A DNA stretch of 64,000 nt from Collimonas sp. OK607 (GCF_900111995.1 NZ_FOKF01000017.1:1-64000), one strand, 5' to 3'; shown: positions 37,248 to 47,223, counted from the first letter of the stretch. Notes: generated by a model from the letters alone, not told the origin. Numbers and translations: made by a program.

Positions 37248-39533
37248 ATGGGCCGTTGTGAACACGACCATCACGATCATCAACATAAGCATCATCATCA
37301 ACGCGATCATGAGCACCCGCATGCGGATGCGGGTGCCATGGCTGTCAGCCGTGCGCCATTGGTTGCCGGCGCCGAGCAGGCCGTGTTCCTGATCCAGAAG
37401 ATGGATTGTCCGACTGAAGAAAAACTGATCAGGGACAAGCTCAGAGGCATGGCCGGTATCGACACCATGCAATTCAATCTGATCCAGCGCGAGCTGACGG
37501 TCCAGCATCGTTTGCCGTCGGTGGATGCTATCGTGGCCGCCCTGAAAGCGCTGGACATGGAGCCGGCGCTCAAATCGGACACGCTGACCGGCGCGGTTGA
37601 TCTGACCGAAGGCATGGGCGATGGCGCGTTCAAGATATCCCGGAAAAAGTGGCTGCTGATGGCAATCTCCGGCATTACCGCTGTCGGCGCCGAGGTCGTG
37701 GTCTGGAGCGGCGGCCAGGACAATTCATGGCTGGTGATCGGCCTGGCGCTGATTGCGATCCTCAGCGGTGGTCTGGATACCTTGAAAAAGGGTTGGATAG
37801 CGCTACGGAACTTCTCTCTCAACATGAATTTCCTGATGTCGCTGGCGGTGATCGGTGCTGCCGTCATCGGCCAATGGCCGGAAGCAGCAGTTGTGATCTT
37901 CCTGTTTTCGCTGGCGGAAATGATCGAGGCGTTGTCGCTCGACCGTGCGCGCAATGCAATCAAAGGGCTGATGGCGATGGCGCCCGATCTGGCGACTGTG
38001 CAAGACGCCAACGGCGAGTGGCGAGAAATTGCTACCGGCGAGGTGGCGTTAGCTGCGTTGATCCGGGTCAAGCCGGGTGCGCGGGTGCCGTTGGACGGAC
38101 TTGTGACGGACGGCCAAACCACCATCAACCAGGCTGCCATCACCGGCGAGAGCATGCCTGTGGAGAAGCAGGCAGGCGATCAAGTGTTTGCCGGCACGAT
38201 CAACGAGCGCGGCTCCTTTATCTATCGAGTGACAGCGCTGCAAGGCAACTCGACTCTGGCGCGCATCATCAAGAGCGTGCAGCAAGCGCAGGGCGAGCGG
38301 GCGCCGACGCAGCGTTTTGTCGATCAGTTTGCGCGCTATTACATTCCGGTGGTGGTGTTGGCTGCGATACTGGTCGCCACCTTGCCGGCATTGCTGATGG
38401 GCCTGGCGTTTTACCCATGGCTGTACAAGGCGCTGGTGCTGCTGGTGATCGCTTGTCCTTGTGCGCTGGTGATTTCTACGCCGGTGACAGTGGTCAGCGG
38501 GCTTGCTGCGGCGGCCAGGAACGGGGTGTTGATCAAGGGCGGGGTGTACCTGGAGATGGGGCGCAAGATCAAGGCCCTGGCATTGGACAAAACCGGCACG
38601 CTGACGCAGGGCAAGCCGCGTGTCACCGATGTCCAGCTGGTGCAGCCGCTGGCTGATGCCGATGGCCCCGGGTTATTGCAATTGCAGCGTCGGGCGGCGA
38701 GTCTGGCCAGCCGTTCCGATCATCCGGTATCGGGCGCAGTCGCGGCGCATTGGCAAGCATCGGGCAATACAGAGAATCTGTTCGAAGTCGGCGCTTTCGA
38801 AGCGTTGACCGGCCGCGGTGTGCAGGGCGAGATCGACGGCCAGCAATTCTATCTGGGCAATCATCGTCTGGTGCATGAAATGAATATTTGCAATCCAGCC
38901 CTGGAGGCGCGTTTGTCGGCGCTGGAGAACGAAGGAAAAACCACCGTGGTGCTGTGCTCCGCCACGCAGCCTTTGCTGATTCTGGCGGTTGCCGACACGG
39001 TGCGCGATACTGCCGCGGAAGCGGTGGCCAGATTGCATGCGATCGGGGTCGAGGCAGTCATGCTGACCGGCGACAACGCGCATACCGCGCAAGCCATCGC
39101 GGCACAGGTTGGCATCAGCGACGCCCGTGGCGACCAGTTGCCGCAAGGCAAGCGCGATGCCATCAATGAGCTGCGTCAGCGCTATGGCTACGTCGGCATG
39201 GTGGGGGACGGCATCAACGACGCACCTGCGCTGGCGCAGGCCAATATCGGATTTGCGATGGGGGCGGCGGGCAGCGATACGGCGCTGGAAACGGCCGACG
39301 TCGCGCTGATGGATGACGACCTGCGCAAGGTCGCGGATTTCATTCGCTTGAGTAAAAAGACGCATACGGTGCTGATGCAAAATATCATCTTGGCGCTGGG
39401 CATCAAGGCAATCTTTCTGGTGCTGGCCCTGACTGGCGAAGCGACGCTGTGGATGGCGGTGTTCGCCGACATGGGCGCGAGCTTGCTGGTGGTGTTTAAT
39501 GGATTAAGACTGGTGCGCGCATTGCGTACTTAA
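37248..39533 (+). CDS. cadA: Heavy-metal-exporting P1B-type ATPase (CadA/ZntA-like)
   Basis: A 761-residue inner-membrane ATPase exporting Cd, Zn or Pb. The N-terminus is very His-rich (CEHDHHDHQHKHHHQRDH), followed by an HMA-like domain with MDCPTEEKLI. Transmembrane motif CPC is in IACPCALVISTP; phosphorylation site DKTGTLT, ATP-domain TGDN and hinge GDGINDAPAL are intact. The ATG at 37248 follows AAGGAG. Control by CadR through the 19-bp-spacer promoter is expected. Exact metal preference cannot be read from sequence; CadR-like partner and CPC motif favour Cd/Zn/Pb over Cu. Confidence 0.93.
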   Translation: MGRCEHDHHDHQHKHHHQRDHEHPHADAGAMAVSRAPLVAGAEQAVFLIQKMDCPTEEKLIRDKLRGMAGIDTMQFNLIQRELTVQHRLPSVDAIVAALKALDMEPALKSDTLTGAVDLTEGMGDGAFKISRKKWLLMAISGITAVGAEVVVWSGGQDNSWLVIGLALIAILSGGLDTLKKGWIALRNFSLNMNFLMSLAVIGAAVIGQWPEAAVVIFLFSLAEMIEALSLDRARNAIKGLMAMAPDLATVQDANGEWREIATGEVALAALIRVKPGARVPLDGLVTDGQTTINQAAITGESMPVEKQAGDQVFAGTINERGSFIYRVTALQGNSTLARIIKSVQQAQGERAPTQRFVDQFARYYIPVVVLAAILVATLPALLMGLAFYPWLYKALVLLVIACPCALVISTPVTVVSGLAAAARNGVLIKGGVYLEMGRKIKALALDKTGTLTQGKPRVTDVQLVQPLADADGPGLLQLQRRAASLASRSDHPVSGAVAAHWQASGNTENLFEVGAFEALTGRGVQGEIDGQQFYLGNHRLVHEMNICNPALEARLSALENEGKTTVVLCSATQPLLILAVADTVRDTAAEAVARLHAIGVEAVMLTGDNAHTAQAIAAQVGISDARGDQLPQGKRDAINELRQRYGYVGMVGDGINDAPALAQANIGFAMGAAGSDTALETADVALMDDDLRKVADFIRLSKKTHTVLMQNIILALGIKAIFLVLALTGEATLWMAVFADMGASLLVVFNGLRLVRALRT

Positions 39534-39581
39534 TGCCTATTCATATATAGTCATTTCTAGTTAAGTTAAGGATGCGGTCAA

Positions 39582-40451
39582 ATGGCAAGCCCACAAATAG
39601 AAGTCATTTTCGATCGAGATACGTCCACGTTTACCTATGTGGTTTATGCTGCGGCGGGTAGCGAGTGCGCGATTATCGATTCGGTGCTTGGTTACGACCC
39701 GATTGCCGGCCACACTTCAACCGCATTGGCTGACCGTGTGATCGAGTTCGTGCGCAGCAAGGACTTGAAGGTGCAATGGCTGTTGGAAACCCACGCCCAT
39801 GCCGATCACATTTCGGCCGCACCGTATCTGCGGCAACATCTGGGTGGCGCTATCGGCATTGGCAATCAGATCAAGGTGGTTCAGGGCGAGTTCAAAAAAA
39901 TCTTCAACCTGCAATCGGAATTTTTGCTGGACGGCACCCAGTTCGATTATTTGTTCGCACCCGACGAAGTTTTCCACATCGGCAACTTGCGAGCGCAAGC
40001 ATTGCATGTGCCGGGACATACGCCGGCTGACATGGCTTATCTGGTGGGGCAGGATGTGGCGTTTGTCGGCGATACGCTGTTCATGCCGGACCTTGGCTCA
40101 GCGCGCTGCGACTTTCCCGGAGGCAGCGCCAGCAGCCTCTATAAGTCGGTGAGCAGGTTGTTGAGTTTGCCGCTGTCGACCCGGCTGTTCGTGTGTCACG
40201 ATTATCCGCCCGATGGCCGGACTCCGGCTTGCGAGGCGACCGTTGCCGAGCAACGCGAAAAAAACATCCATGTGCGCGATGGTATCAGCGAGGATGAGTT
40301 CATCGCCATGCGTAACCGGCGCGATGCCACGCTGGGTTTGCCAACTTTGATGCTACCTTCGATTCAACTCAATATCTGTGCCGGGGTGTTGCCCGCAGCA
40401 GAAGACAATGGCGTGCGCTATTTGAAGATCCCGCTGAATATTGTCTTATGA
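39582..40451 (+). CDS. MBL-fold metallo-hydrolase, persulfide dioxygenase-like
   Basis: A 289-residue beta-lactamase-fold protein with ETHAHADHISAA (the THxHxDH metal motif), HVPGHTPADMAYLV, FVGDTLFMPDLGSARCDFPGG and FVCHDYPPDGR. This pattern is found in ETHE1/Blh-type persulfide dioxygenases rather than glyoxalase II. It starts 48 bp after the metal ATPase gene with AAGGA upstream of ATG, so it could be co-transcribed and metal-induced. Handling of reactive sulfur or glutathione persulfide is inferred from family. Confidence 0.85.
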   Translation: MASPQIEVIFDRDTSTFTYVVYAAAGSECAIIDSVLGYDPIAGHTSTALADRVIEFVRSKDLKVQWLLETHAHADHISAAPYLRQHLGGAIGIGNQIKVVQGEFKKIFNLQSEFLLDGTQFDYLFAPDEVFHIGNLRAQALHVPGHTPADMAYLVGQDVAFVGDTLFMPDLGSARCDFPGGSASSLYKSVSRLLSLPLSTRLFVCHDYPPDGRTPACEATVAEQREKNIHVRDGISEDEFIAMRNRRDATLGLPTLMLPSIQLNICAGVLPAAEDNGVRYLKIPLNIVL

Positions 40452-40495
40452 TGCGGCTAAAAGAGCGGTGACTACCGTCTCTTGAAGGCTATCGA

Positions 40496-40726
40496 TCAGC
40501 CGGCACTGCGCCGCGGCAGCACATAGATAAGAAGGTCGCCGATGGTCACTTTTTGACCGGCTTGAATCTTGCAAGTCTTGCGCAGTTCGATTTTTCCGTC
40601 GACCGCCACCACGCCGCTGGCAACCAGTGCTTTGCCGGCGCCGCCACTGTCGCACACGCCGGTCAGCTTGAGCAGTTGATTGAGTTCGACGTAATCGCTG
40701 TTGAGGCGTAATTCCAGTTGTTGCAT
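40496..40726 (-). CDS. RNA-binding S4 domain protein
   Basis: A 76-residue protein. MQQLELRLNSDYVELNQLLKLTG begins an S4-like alpha-L fold with GGAGKALVASGVVAVDGKIELRK and GQKVTIGD (in outline), as in YbcJ-type proteins. It probably binds structured RNA, for example rRNA or tRNA, but the target is unknown. It lies 26 bp downstream of a small hypothetical gene with the same direction. Confidence 0.88.
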   Translation of the reverse strand: MQQLELRLNSDYVELNQLLKLTGVCDSGGAGKALVASGVVAVDGKIELRKTCKIQAGQKVTIGDLLIYVLPRRSAG

Positions 40727-40752
40727 AGTATTCCGATGAGATAAATAAGTGT

Positions 40753-41040
40753 TCAGGCGTTGGCTGTGCGGTTCAGCGCCAGTTGTGCCTGGTCCAGCCA
40801 GCCGTGCAGATGGTCCAGCAGATCCTGCTGGCTGAACGAGCAGCTTTCTTCGGTGAACAGGCTGCCTGTTTCCAGCCGTTCGAGAAAATTTTCCGCCACT
40901 TCCGCAAAGCGGGGCGGCAGAGACGAGAGCAGCGCAGCCTGCGCACGCCAGGTTTGGCATAGGGAGGCTACGCTGCTGCCGTTATTCTGCAATGCGCTTA
41001 CGGCGTCGCGCAGTAGTTGAATGGTGTCTTGGTGCTGCAT
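40753..41040 (-). CDS. Small hypothetical protein
   Basis: A 95-residue, mostly alpha-helical acidic protein with no motif I recognise. The sequence (MQHQDTIQLLRDAVSALQNN onwards) is well behaved in composition with two cysteines, and the gene is close to the S4-protein gene in the same direction. No good ribosome-binding site is visible before the ATG, so it may be a conserved small gene of unknown function or, less likely, non-coding. Confidence 0.5.
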   Translation of the reverse strand: MQHQDTIQLLRDAVSALQNNGSSVASLCQTWRAQAALLSSLPPRFAEVAENFLERLETGSLFTEESCSFSQQDLLDHLHGWLDQAQLALNRTANA

Positions 41041-41071
41041 GTTGCAATTATCTATATGCTGGTTATCTAGT

Positions 41072-41455
41072 TTAGTGGGTTAGTCCCGCCAATACAAACA
41101 AGCCGATCGCAGCGGCAAACGCAACACCCCACACGGCCGAACGCAGGCTAGGCTGATCTTTCAGATACAAGACGGTATAGACGATGCGGGCGACGATGAA
41201 GATCACTGCCAGCAAATTCAATATGTTTTGTGCGGCATGCACCTGCTGCGCAATGATTACGCCGGCGGCAAAAAACGGGAACGCCTCGAAATGATTACGG
41301 TGCGCATAGTCGGCACGACGCCGTATGCCCGATTGCTTTTCTAGCCAGGCGCGCGGTTCGGCGTTGTCAAAATCCGGACGGCCACGCTTGGCGATCACGA
41401 TTGTAAATAACGGCATCAATCCAGCTATCAGTACGCACCAATAAGCAATTGTCAT
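41072..41455 (-). CDS. MAPEG family membrane protein
   Basis: A 127-residue protein with about four helices and the family pattern AYWCVLIAGLMPLF at the N-terminus, RADYAHRNHFEAFPFFAAGV in the centre and RIVYTVLYLKD. MAPEG proteins include membrane glutathione transferases and related enzymes of lipid or xenobiotic chemistry; bacterial members are poorly known. GGGAAG precedes the ATG. Confidence 0.88.
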   Translation of the reverse strand: MTIAYWCVLIAGLMPLFTIVIAKRGRPDFDNAEPRAWLEKQSGIRRRADYAHRNHFEAFPFFAAGVIIAQQVHAAQNILNLLAVIFIVARIVYTVLYLKDQPSLRSAVWGVAFAAAIGLFVLAGLTH

Positions 41456-41483
41456 AGGTCTTCCCGGTTAACGAAACATGCCA

Positions 41484-42353
41484 TCAGAGTGTCTTTACTT
41501 CAAATGTATTGCAGGATTTGACTTCGCCGCTGCTGATACCTTGCTTGAACCAGCGTACCCGTTGTGCCGACGTGCCATGGGTGAACGAGTCCGGCACGAC
41601 ATAACCTTGCGCCTGTTTTTGCAAGGCGTCGTCACCGATCGCCGTAGCGGCGTTCAGCGCGCCTTCGATGTCGCCTTGCTCCAGGATGCTGCGCGCCTGG
41701 TTGGCGTGGAAGGCCCAGACTCCGGCCAGGCAATCTGCCTGCAGTTCGAGCCGCACCGACATGGCGTTCTTCTGTGCTTTCGACATCTGGCGCTCGGCGC
41801 TGTTGACCTTGTCCATGATGCCCATCATGTTTTGCACGTGATGGCCGACTTCATGGGCGATCACATAAGCTTGCGCGAATTCGCCGGATACATGAAAGCG
41901 CTGCTGCATCAATTGATAAAAGCTGAGATCAATGTATACCTTGCGATCGCCGGGGCAATAAAAGGGACCGGAAGCGGTTTGGCCGGTACCGCATGCAGTT
42001 TGGGTAGTGCCGGAAAACAGTTTTAGTGTCGGCGCCGCATAAGTCTTTCCATTGGCGCGGAAAATCTGGGTCCAGACGTCTTCGGTGTCGGCCAGCACGG
42101 TGCGCACGAATTTGGTCTGTCGGTCTTCTGCCCGCACGGCGCGGTTGGGCCCGGGGGCTTGCTGCGACTGTGGCTGGCTGGCCGGGCCTCCGCTTAGCAG
42201 GCTAAGTACGGTAGTCGGGCTGATGCCGAAGAAATACGACGCCACCAGTGCAATGGCGATAGTGCCAAGCCCGATGGAACGGCCGCCACCGAAACCGCCG
42301 CCGCCGCGGTCGTCTTCGACGTTGTCACTTTCCCGATTGCCTTCCCATTTCAT
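41484..42353 (-). CDS. ypfJ: YpfJ-type neutral zinc metallopeptidase
   Basis: A 289-residue membrane-anchored protein: a short charged Gly-rich N-terminus (DDRGGGGFGGGRS), one helix at about residues 26-45, then a periplasmic domain. The zinc motif HEVGHHV is in VIAHEVGHHVQNMMGI. The C-terminal GYVVPDSFTHGTSAQRVRWF is also typical. GGGGAAG lies before the ATG. Substrates are not established. Confidence 0.9.
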   Translation of the reverse strand: MKWEGNRESDNVEDDRGGGGFGGGRSIGLGTIAIALVASYFFGISPTTVLSLLSGGPASQPQSQQAPGPNRAVRAEDRQTKFVRTVLADTEDVWTQIFRANGKTYAAPTLKLFSGTTQTACGTGQTASGPFYCPGDRKVYIDLSFYQLMQQRFHVSGEFAQAYVIAHEVGHHVQNMMGIMDKVNSAERQMSKAQKNAMSVRLELQADCLAGVWAFHANQARSILEQGDIEGALNAATAIGDDALQKQAQGYVVPDSFTHGTSAQRVRWFKQGISSGEVKSCNTFEVKTL

Positions 42354-42463
42354 GGCTGCTTCCCCTGTTGATGTTAGTAGGCAATTTTAACGGAATCACA
42401 GGTTAATAGGCCATGAACCGACAACAGATAGATGCAAAACTGCTATGAGATAGTGCAAAAAAT

Positions 42464-43582
42464 TTATTTGAAATCCCACTTCATCTGTTCGGCAATCGGA
42501 ATGTGTTTTGCCGACTCGACGCAGAGTGGGAGGTAGTCGGTAAAGCGCGGTGCCGGACTAATGCCTTCGGCCAGCAGGTTTTTGTTGTCAAATACATAAT
42601 TCAGGCCGGCAAACGCACCGTACAGCTTAAGCGCGCGCAGCAGCAGGCGGTCATTGCATTCAGGTACGCATTCACGCATGCGCGGCAGCAGGGTGGCGAT
42701 AGCGTCCGGCGTGATTTGCTTGTAAGTAGGGCCGATCGGCTCGATGCCGCGAGCGGCAGCCAGCGCCAGGTCGATTTCGCGGAACGATACGCTGGAGCCG
42801 AGTCCGGCCGAGATATGGAATACGTTGTGTGTCAGCGTATCTTTCTGGGCCAGGTCGATGATGGCCTGGGCACACCAGTCAACCGGCACCACATCGACTT
42901 TTTCATCGAGAGAGGTGGTCAGCGCGCCCAGCAATTGCCAGACCATGAAGACCCAGAAAATACTTTGCGACGGCGCACAACCCAGCTTGGTGTGGCCGAC
43001 AATAATCGACGGCCTGACATATATCACCGGCAAGTCGGGATACATGTCGCGCAATTTCTTTTCGCCCAACGCCTTGGAGCGGGTATATGCCACCAGATGT
43101 TCATCGCCGAGCGGCAGGTCGATCCGTTCTTTTACCACGGCATTGATGCCGGCGCCTTCGCCGCAAGCCATGGCGGTGCCGATGTACATGAAGCGCTTCA
43201 AGGCAGGCCGCTGATGCATCAGCTTGCCGAGCGCCACGGTGCCATCGACATTGATTGTTTCGAGCAAAGGATGATTCGAGAAAGTCGCCAGCGCAGCCGA
43301 ATGGATCACTATCGATACCCGATCCAGGCGCGGATCGTTGCTAACGCTATCAAGTTCCGACAGGTCGGAGCAGAGGATTTGATCGACGCCGATTTGGGCG
43401 ACGTCAGCCTCGCTCGCGCCCAGTAACTTCAAATTTTCAACAACCCTGGCGTGCGCAGCAGCAGGGGTTTCCGCCCGCGCCAACAGCAATAGATTTTTAC
43501 CTAGACCGCGATGAATTGCTTCAACTGCATTGGCGCCACCTAGAAAGCCGGTCGCACCGGTCATCAAAATTAAATTATTCAT
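42464..43582 (-). CDS. NAD-dependent reductase/epimerase with male-sterility-type (NAD_binding_4) domain
   Basis: A 372-residue extended SDR protein. The Rossmann motif is TGATGFLGGANAVEA, the active-site pair is in AYTRSKALGEKKL, and VIYVRPSIIVGHT follows. The layout resembles thioester-reductase or fatty acyl-CoA reductase domains, although no carrier-protein part is present. It sits upstream of and divergent from the fadE gene, so a link to acyl metabolism is possible. The substrate is unknown. Confidence 0.75.
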   Translation of the reverse strand: MNNLILMTGATGFLGGANAVEAIHRGLGKNLLLLARAETPAAAHARVVENLKLLGASEADVAQIGVDQILCSDLSELDSVSNDPRLDRVSIVIHSAALATFSNHPLLETINVDGTVALGKLMHQRPALKRFMYIGTAMACGEGAGINAVVKERIDLPLGDEHLVAYTRSKALGEKKLRDMYPDLPVIYVRPSIIVGHTKLGCAPSQSIFWVFMVWQLLGALTTSLDEKVDVVPVDWCAQAIIDLAQKDTLTHNVFHISAGLGSSVSFREIDLALAAARGIEPIGPTYKQITPDAIATLLPRMRECVPECNDRLLLRALKLYGAFAGLNYVFDNKNLLAEGISPAPRFTDYLPLCVESAKHIPIAEQMKWDFK

Positions 43583-44129
43583 GAAAGGCGTGTGCTCTTG
43601 TAACTTATCTAAAGTGAGTTGATGGTTGCCTGCTGTTTGGGCTGGCTACGGGGTAGTTTATGGCGATGAGGTTGGTTGCTGAGCTTGGCGACTTGCTTTT
43701 TTGTTATGTATTTTCATTTGCCGCACAAGATTGCAAGAGATTACAGTCATCGTAACGCGCGATTCTATAGTAGGGTTGACAAACCGATACAAAGATTTAC
43801 AAAGATTTTCAAATTGTCGATGCGATATTTCTTTATTGGTTATTAAATTAACAAATCTGGTAAATGTTGCACAACATTTAAATTTGCTTCCTGTGAACTT
43901 TCGTCAGATAAAAAGTGACCAAAGGTAAATAAAGAATTATCGGACCACTTCATCAGGCAAGGCTGTCGCCTGACGTACCCGCAGGGGTAGCCCTTCGGAG
44001 AGCCCTTCGGGGAAACCGTTCCACATTCAGTCCTGTCCTATTCTGTACCGTCGCCCAGATTCAGTCTTCAGTGTAATTGCGGCCATGACCAGGATGGACG
44101 CGCGATGAACCGCCAAATTGGGAGTCAAC
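43583..44129. other. Intergenic region with consecutive small hairpins before fadE
   Basis: This 547-bp gap separates the divergent reductase and fadE genes. The first 350 bp are AT-rich and have no evident coding signal. At 43953-43973 TCAGGC and GCCTGA form a hairpin, at 43976-43989 TACCC and GGGTA form another, and the decamer AGCCCTTCGG is repeated at 43989-43998 and 44001-44010. These may be a structured leader or a small repetitive element. A TTGACA is present at 43776 but its -10 is not convincing. Confidence 0.45.
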
Positions 44130-46619
44130 ATGTTCTATTGGATCGCAGCGCTGCTTATCGGCGCTATGGCATTAATGCAGTGGCGCGTGAGCGCCTGGTT
44201 TTGGCTGCTTGCCATACTGCTCTGGATCGGCGGCGGTTTCTGGCTGGCCGGGATAGGTTTGCTGGCAGCGATACTGTTGTTGCTGCTGTTGGTGATTCCA
44301 GCCCTGATCGTGGCCATCAAACCATTGCGACATAGCGTGCTGAGCCGTCCCATCTTGAAAGTGTTCCAGCGTATCTTGCCGCGCATGTCGCAGACCGAAC
44401 GCGATGCAATCGAGGCGGGCACTACCTGGTGGGATGCCGAACTGTTTTCCGGCAAACCGGCCTGGGACAAGTTGCTGCAGCTGCCAGCGCCGAAACTGAC
44501 GGAGGAAGAGCAGGCTTTCTTCGATAACGAAGTCGAGCAGTTGTGCGGCCTGGTCAGCGACTGGGACAGTACCGAGATCTGGCAGGATCTGTCGCCGCAG
44601 GCCTGGCAGTTCGTCAAGGAGAAAGGTTTCCTCGGCATGATCATTCCTAAGCAATATGGCGGCAAGGAATTTTCCGCCTACATGCATTCGCAAGTGATCA
44701 TGAAGTTGTCGTCGCATTGCTCAGCCGCCGCGATTTCGGTGATGGTGCCGAACTCGCTGGGCCCGGCTGAATTGCTGCTGCAATACGGCACTGAAGTACA
44801 AAAGGATTATTTCCTGCCGCGGCTGGCTGCCGGCGAAGAAATCCCGTGCTTTGCCTTGACCAGCCCTTATGCCGGTTCAGATGCGGCGGCGATCCCGGAC
44901 ATTGGCGTGGTGTGCATGGGCAGCTACGATGGCCAGGAAATGCTAGGTTTCAGGATCACCTGGGATAAGCGCTACATCACATTGAGCCCGGTGGCGACGG
45001 TGCTCGGGTTGGCATTCCGGGTCTACGATCCGGATCAGTTGCTGACTACCGACGGCACGACCGACCTGGGTATCACCTGTGCGTTGATCCCGACCAATCA
45101 TCCCGGTGTGGTAACCGGGCGCCGTCACTGGCCTTTGAATGCCGTGTTCCAGAACGGTCCGACTTCCGGCAAAGACGTTTTTATTCCGCTCGACTGGGTG
45201 ATTGGCGGCCGCGAGCAGATTGGCAAGGGCTGGCGCATGTTGATGGAATGCCTGGCCGCCGGCCGCGCAATTTCGTTGCCGTCGTCGACCGTCGGTTTTT
45301 CCAAGCTGGCGGTACGCGGTACCAGTGCCTACGTCGCTATGCGTCATCAATTCCGGATTCCGATCGGTAAATTCGAAGGAATCCATGAAATGCTGGCGCG
45401 CATGGGTGGCAACCTGTATCTGATGGATGCGGTGCGCAGGTTGTCGGCGCTGGCGGTCGATGCAGGAGAAAAACCTTCGGTGATTTCGGCCATCTCGAAA
45501 TACCACGTGACCGAGCGCGGCCGGGTCCTGGTCAATGCCGGCATGGATGTGTTGGGCGGCAAAGGCATATGCATGGGCCCGAATAATTTCCTGGCGCGCA
45601 GTTATCAGCAGATGCCGATTGCGATTACGGTTGAAGGCGCGAATATCCTGACACGCTGCCTGATCATTTTCGGCCAGGGCGCGATTCGTTGCCATCCTTA
45701 TGTGCTGAAAGAAATGAGCGCCGCCGGTGAGATCGATCAAGGCAAGGCCCTGGCCGAATTCGACCAGGCATTCTTCGGACACATCAGTTTTGTGTTCGCC
45801 AATTTTTCACGGACGTTGCTGGCCGGATTGTCTAGCGGCAGTTTGCCAGCTGCGCCGCGGGCAGCTCCGCAAGAGCTGCGGCATTTTTACCGCGCGGTTA
45901 ACCGCATGTCGGCAGCGTTCGCCTTGCTGAGCGATATGTCGATGTTCATATTCGGCGGCTCGCTGAAATTCCGCGAGCGCGTTTCCGGACGGCTGGGCGA
46001 CATCTTGTCGCAGCTGTACCTGGTATCCAGTGTGCTCAAGCGTTACGAGGATGACGGCCGGCCGCAGGAAGATTTACCTTACGTGCACTGGGCAATACAA
46101 GATGCCTTGCATCAGGCGCAGGAAGCCTATCTGGGCGTGTTGGACAATTTCCCGAATCGCGTACTGGCGGTGCTGTTGCGTTTCGTCGCTTTTCCATTCG
46201 GCCGGCCTTACCAGTTGCCATCGGACGCGCTGGACAGTACGGTGGCCCGGATCATGCAAATCAATGGCGACAGCCGTGACCGCCTGACTGCTGGCATGCA
46301 CATGTCACGCCCGGAGCAATCGCCGCATGCCTTTGGCGAGCTGGCTTTTCAATTGATCCCGCAGGTGAATGCGATTGAAGCGCGGCTCAAACCGGCGTTC
46401 CAGGCTGGCACGCTGGCGCCGATGCCGCAAAGCCTGATCGAAATGCAGCACTGGATAACCGCCGCGGCCGCCAGCGGCAACATCACCGAACAAGAGCAGC
46501 AGGTCTTGCGGGATTATGCGCGTTACGGTGATGCCAGCGTTCAGGTAGATGATTTCCCGCAGGATTTCAATCAACTGGAATCGGTGCAGAAGCGCATGCA
46601 GGCGCTGCAGCAGCGGTAG
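44130..46619 (+). CDS. fadE: Membrane acyl-CoA dehydrogenase FadE
   Basis: An 829-residue FAD enzyme for the first step of fatty-acid beta-oxidation. Two to three helices lie in the first 65 residues, as in E. coli FadE (814 aa). The catalytic core shows FLGMIIPKQYGGKEFSAY, FALTSPYAGSDAA, NGPTSGKDVFIPLDWVIGG (in outline) and ITVEGANILTRCLIIFGQGA. A DUF1974-type C-terminal region follows. The ATG at 44130 is preceded by GGGAG at a good distance, favouring it over the TTG at 44118. No other fad genes adjoin it. Confidence 0.93.
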   Translation: MFYWIAALLIGAMALMQWRVSAWFWLLAILLWIGGGFWLAGIGLLAAILLLLLLVIPALIVAIKPLRHSVLSRPILKVFQRILPRMSQTERDAIEAGTTWWDAELFSGKPAWDKLLQLPAPKLTEEEQAFFDNEVEQLCGLVSDWDSTEIWQDLSPQAWQFVKEKGFLGMIIPKQYGGKEFSAYMHSQVIMKLSSHCSAAAISVMVPNSLGPAELLLQYGTEVQKDYFLPRLAAGEEIPCFALTSPYAGSDAAAIPDIGVVCMGSYDGQEMLGFRITWDKRYITLSPVATVLGLAFRVYDPDQLLTTDGTTDLGITCALIPTNHPGVVTGRRHWPLNAVFQNGPTSGKDVFIPLDWVIGGREQIGKGWRMLMECLAAGRAISLPSSTVGFSKLAVRGTSAYVAMRHQFRIPIGKFEGIHEMLARMGGNLYLMDAVRRLSALAVDAGEKPSVISAISKYHVTERGRVLVNAGMDVLGGKGICMGPNNFLARSYQQMPIAITVEGANILTRCLIIFGQGAIRCHPYVLKEMSAAGEIDQGKALAEFDQAFFGHISFVFANFSRTLLAGLSSGSLPAAPRAAPQELRHFYRAVNRMSAAFALLSDMSMFIFGGSLKFRERVSGRLGDILSQLYLVSSVLKRYEDDGRPQEDLPYVHWAIQDALHQAQEAYLGVLDNFPNRVLAVLLRFVAFPFGRPYQLPSDALDSTVARIMQINGDSRDRLTAGMHMSRPEQSPHAFGELAFQLIPQVNAIEARLKPAFQAGTLAPMPQSLIEMQHWITAAAASGNITEQEQQVLRDYARYGDASVQVDDFPQDFNQLESVQKRMQALQQR

Positions 46620-46686
46620 CCGGGGCGGTATCCGGGGCCTTAAACACGACAAACATAGAATTTGCAACAAGTAAGAAAGAAATCAA

Positions 46687-47223
46687 ATGACCACCCTAGT
46701 GCAGCCGGGTCTGAAACTGCGGCCTCTGGAGCGTAATGATTTGCACTTTGTGCATCAGCTCGACAACAACAGCAACATCATGCGTTATTGGTTCGAAGAG
46801 CCGTATGAAGCATACGTCGAATTGGTGCAGCTGTACGACCAGCACGTACATGATCAAAGCGAACGGCGTTTTATCCTGGAAAGCGACAACGGTGAAATGG
46901 TGGGGCTGGTCGAACTGGTCGAGATCACCCATATTCATCGACGCGCGGAATTCCAGATTATCGTCGCACCGGGTGCGCAAGGCAGGGGTTATGCCGAGCG
47001 CGCAACCCGGTTGGCGATTGAATACGCGTTCTGCGTGCTCAATTTATACAAGCTCTACCTGTACGTTGATAAGGAAAACCAAAAGGCGATCCATATTTAC
47101 CAAAAATGCGGATTTGAACTGGAGAGCGAGCTGAAAAGCGAATTTTTCATCAATGGCGTGTATCGCGATGCGGTTCGCATGTGCATGTTCCAGCCTGAAT
47201 ATCTGTCTAAACGACAACGTTGA
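46687..47223 (+). CDS. speG: Spermidine N1-acetyltransferase
   Basis: A 178-residue GNAT enzyme strongly resembling E. coli Spe[73 protein letters not shown] and [17 protein letters not shown] match that family over the whole length. It acetylates spermidine or spermine when polyamines accumulate. It lies 67 bp after fadE, possibly in the same transcript. Confidence 0.93.
   Translation: MTTLVQPGLKLRPLERNDLHFVHQLDNNSNIMRYWFEEPYEAYVELVQLYDQHVHDQSERRFILESDNGEMVGLVELVEITHIHRRAEFQIIVAPGAQGRGYAERATRLAIEYAFCVLNLYKLYLYVDKENQKAIHIYQKCGFELESELKSEFFINGVYRDAVRMCMFQPEYLSKRQR

Noticed and set aside
40496-40960. 154-codon frame covering the S4-protein gene with a long N-terminal extension
   Set aside because: The extension overlaps the small gene at 40753-41040 in another frame and lacks S4 features; the S4 domain begins at the ATG at 40726.
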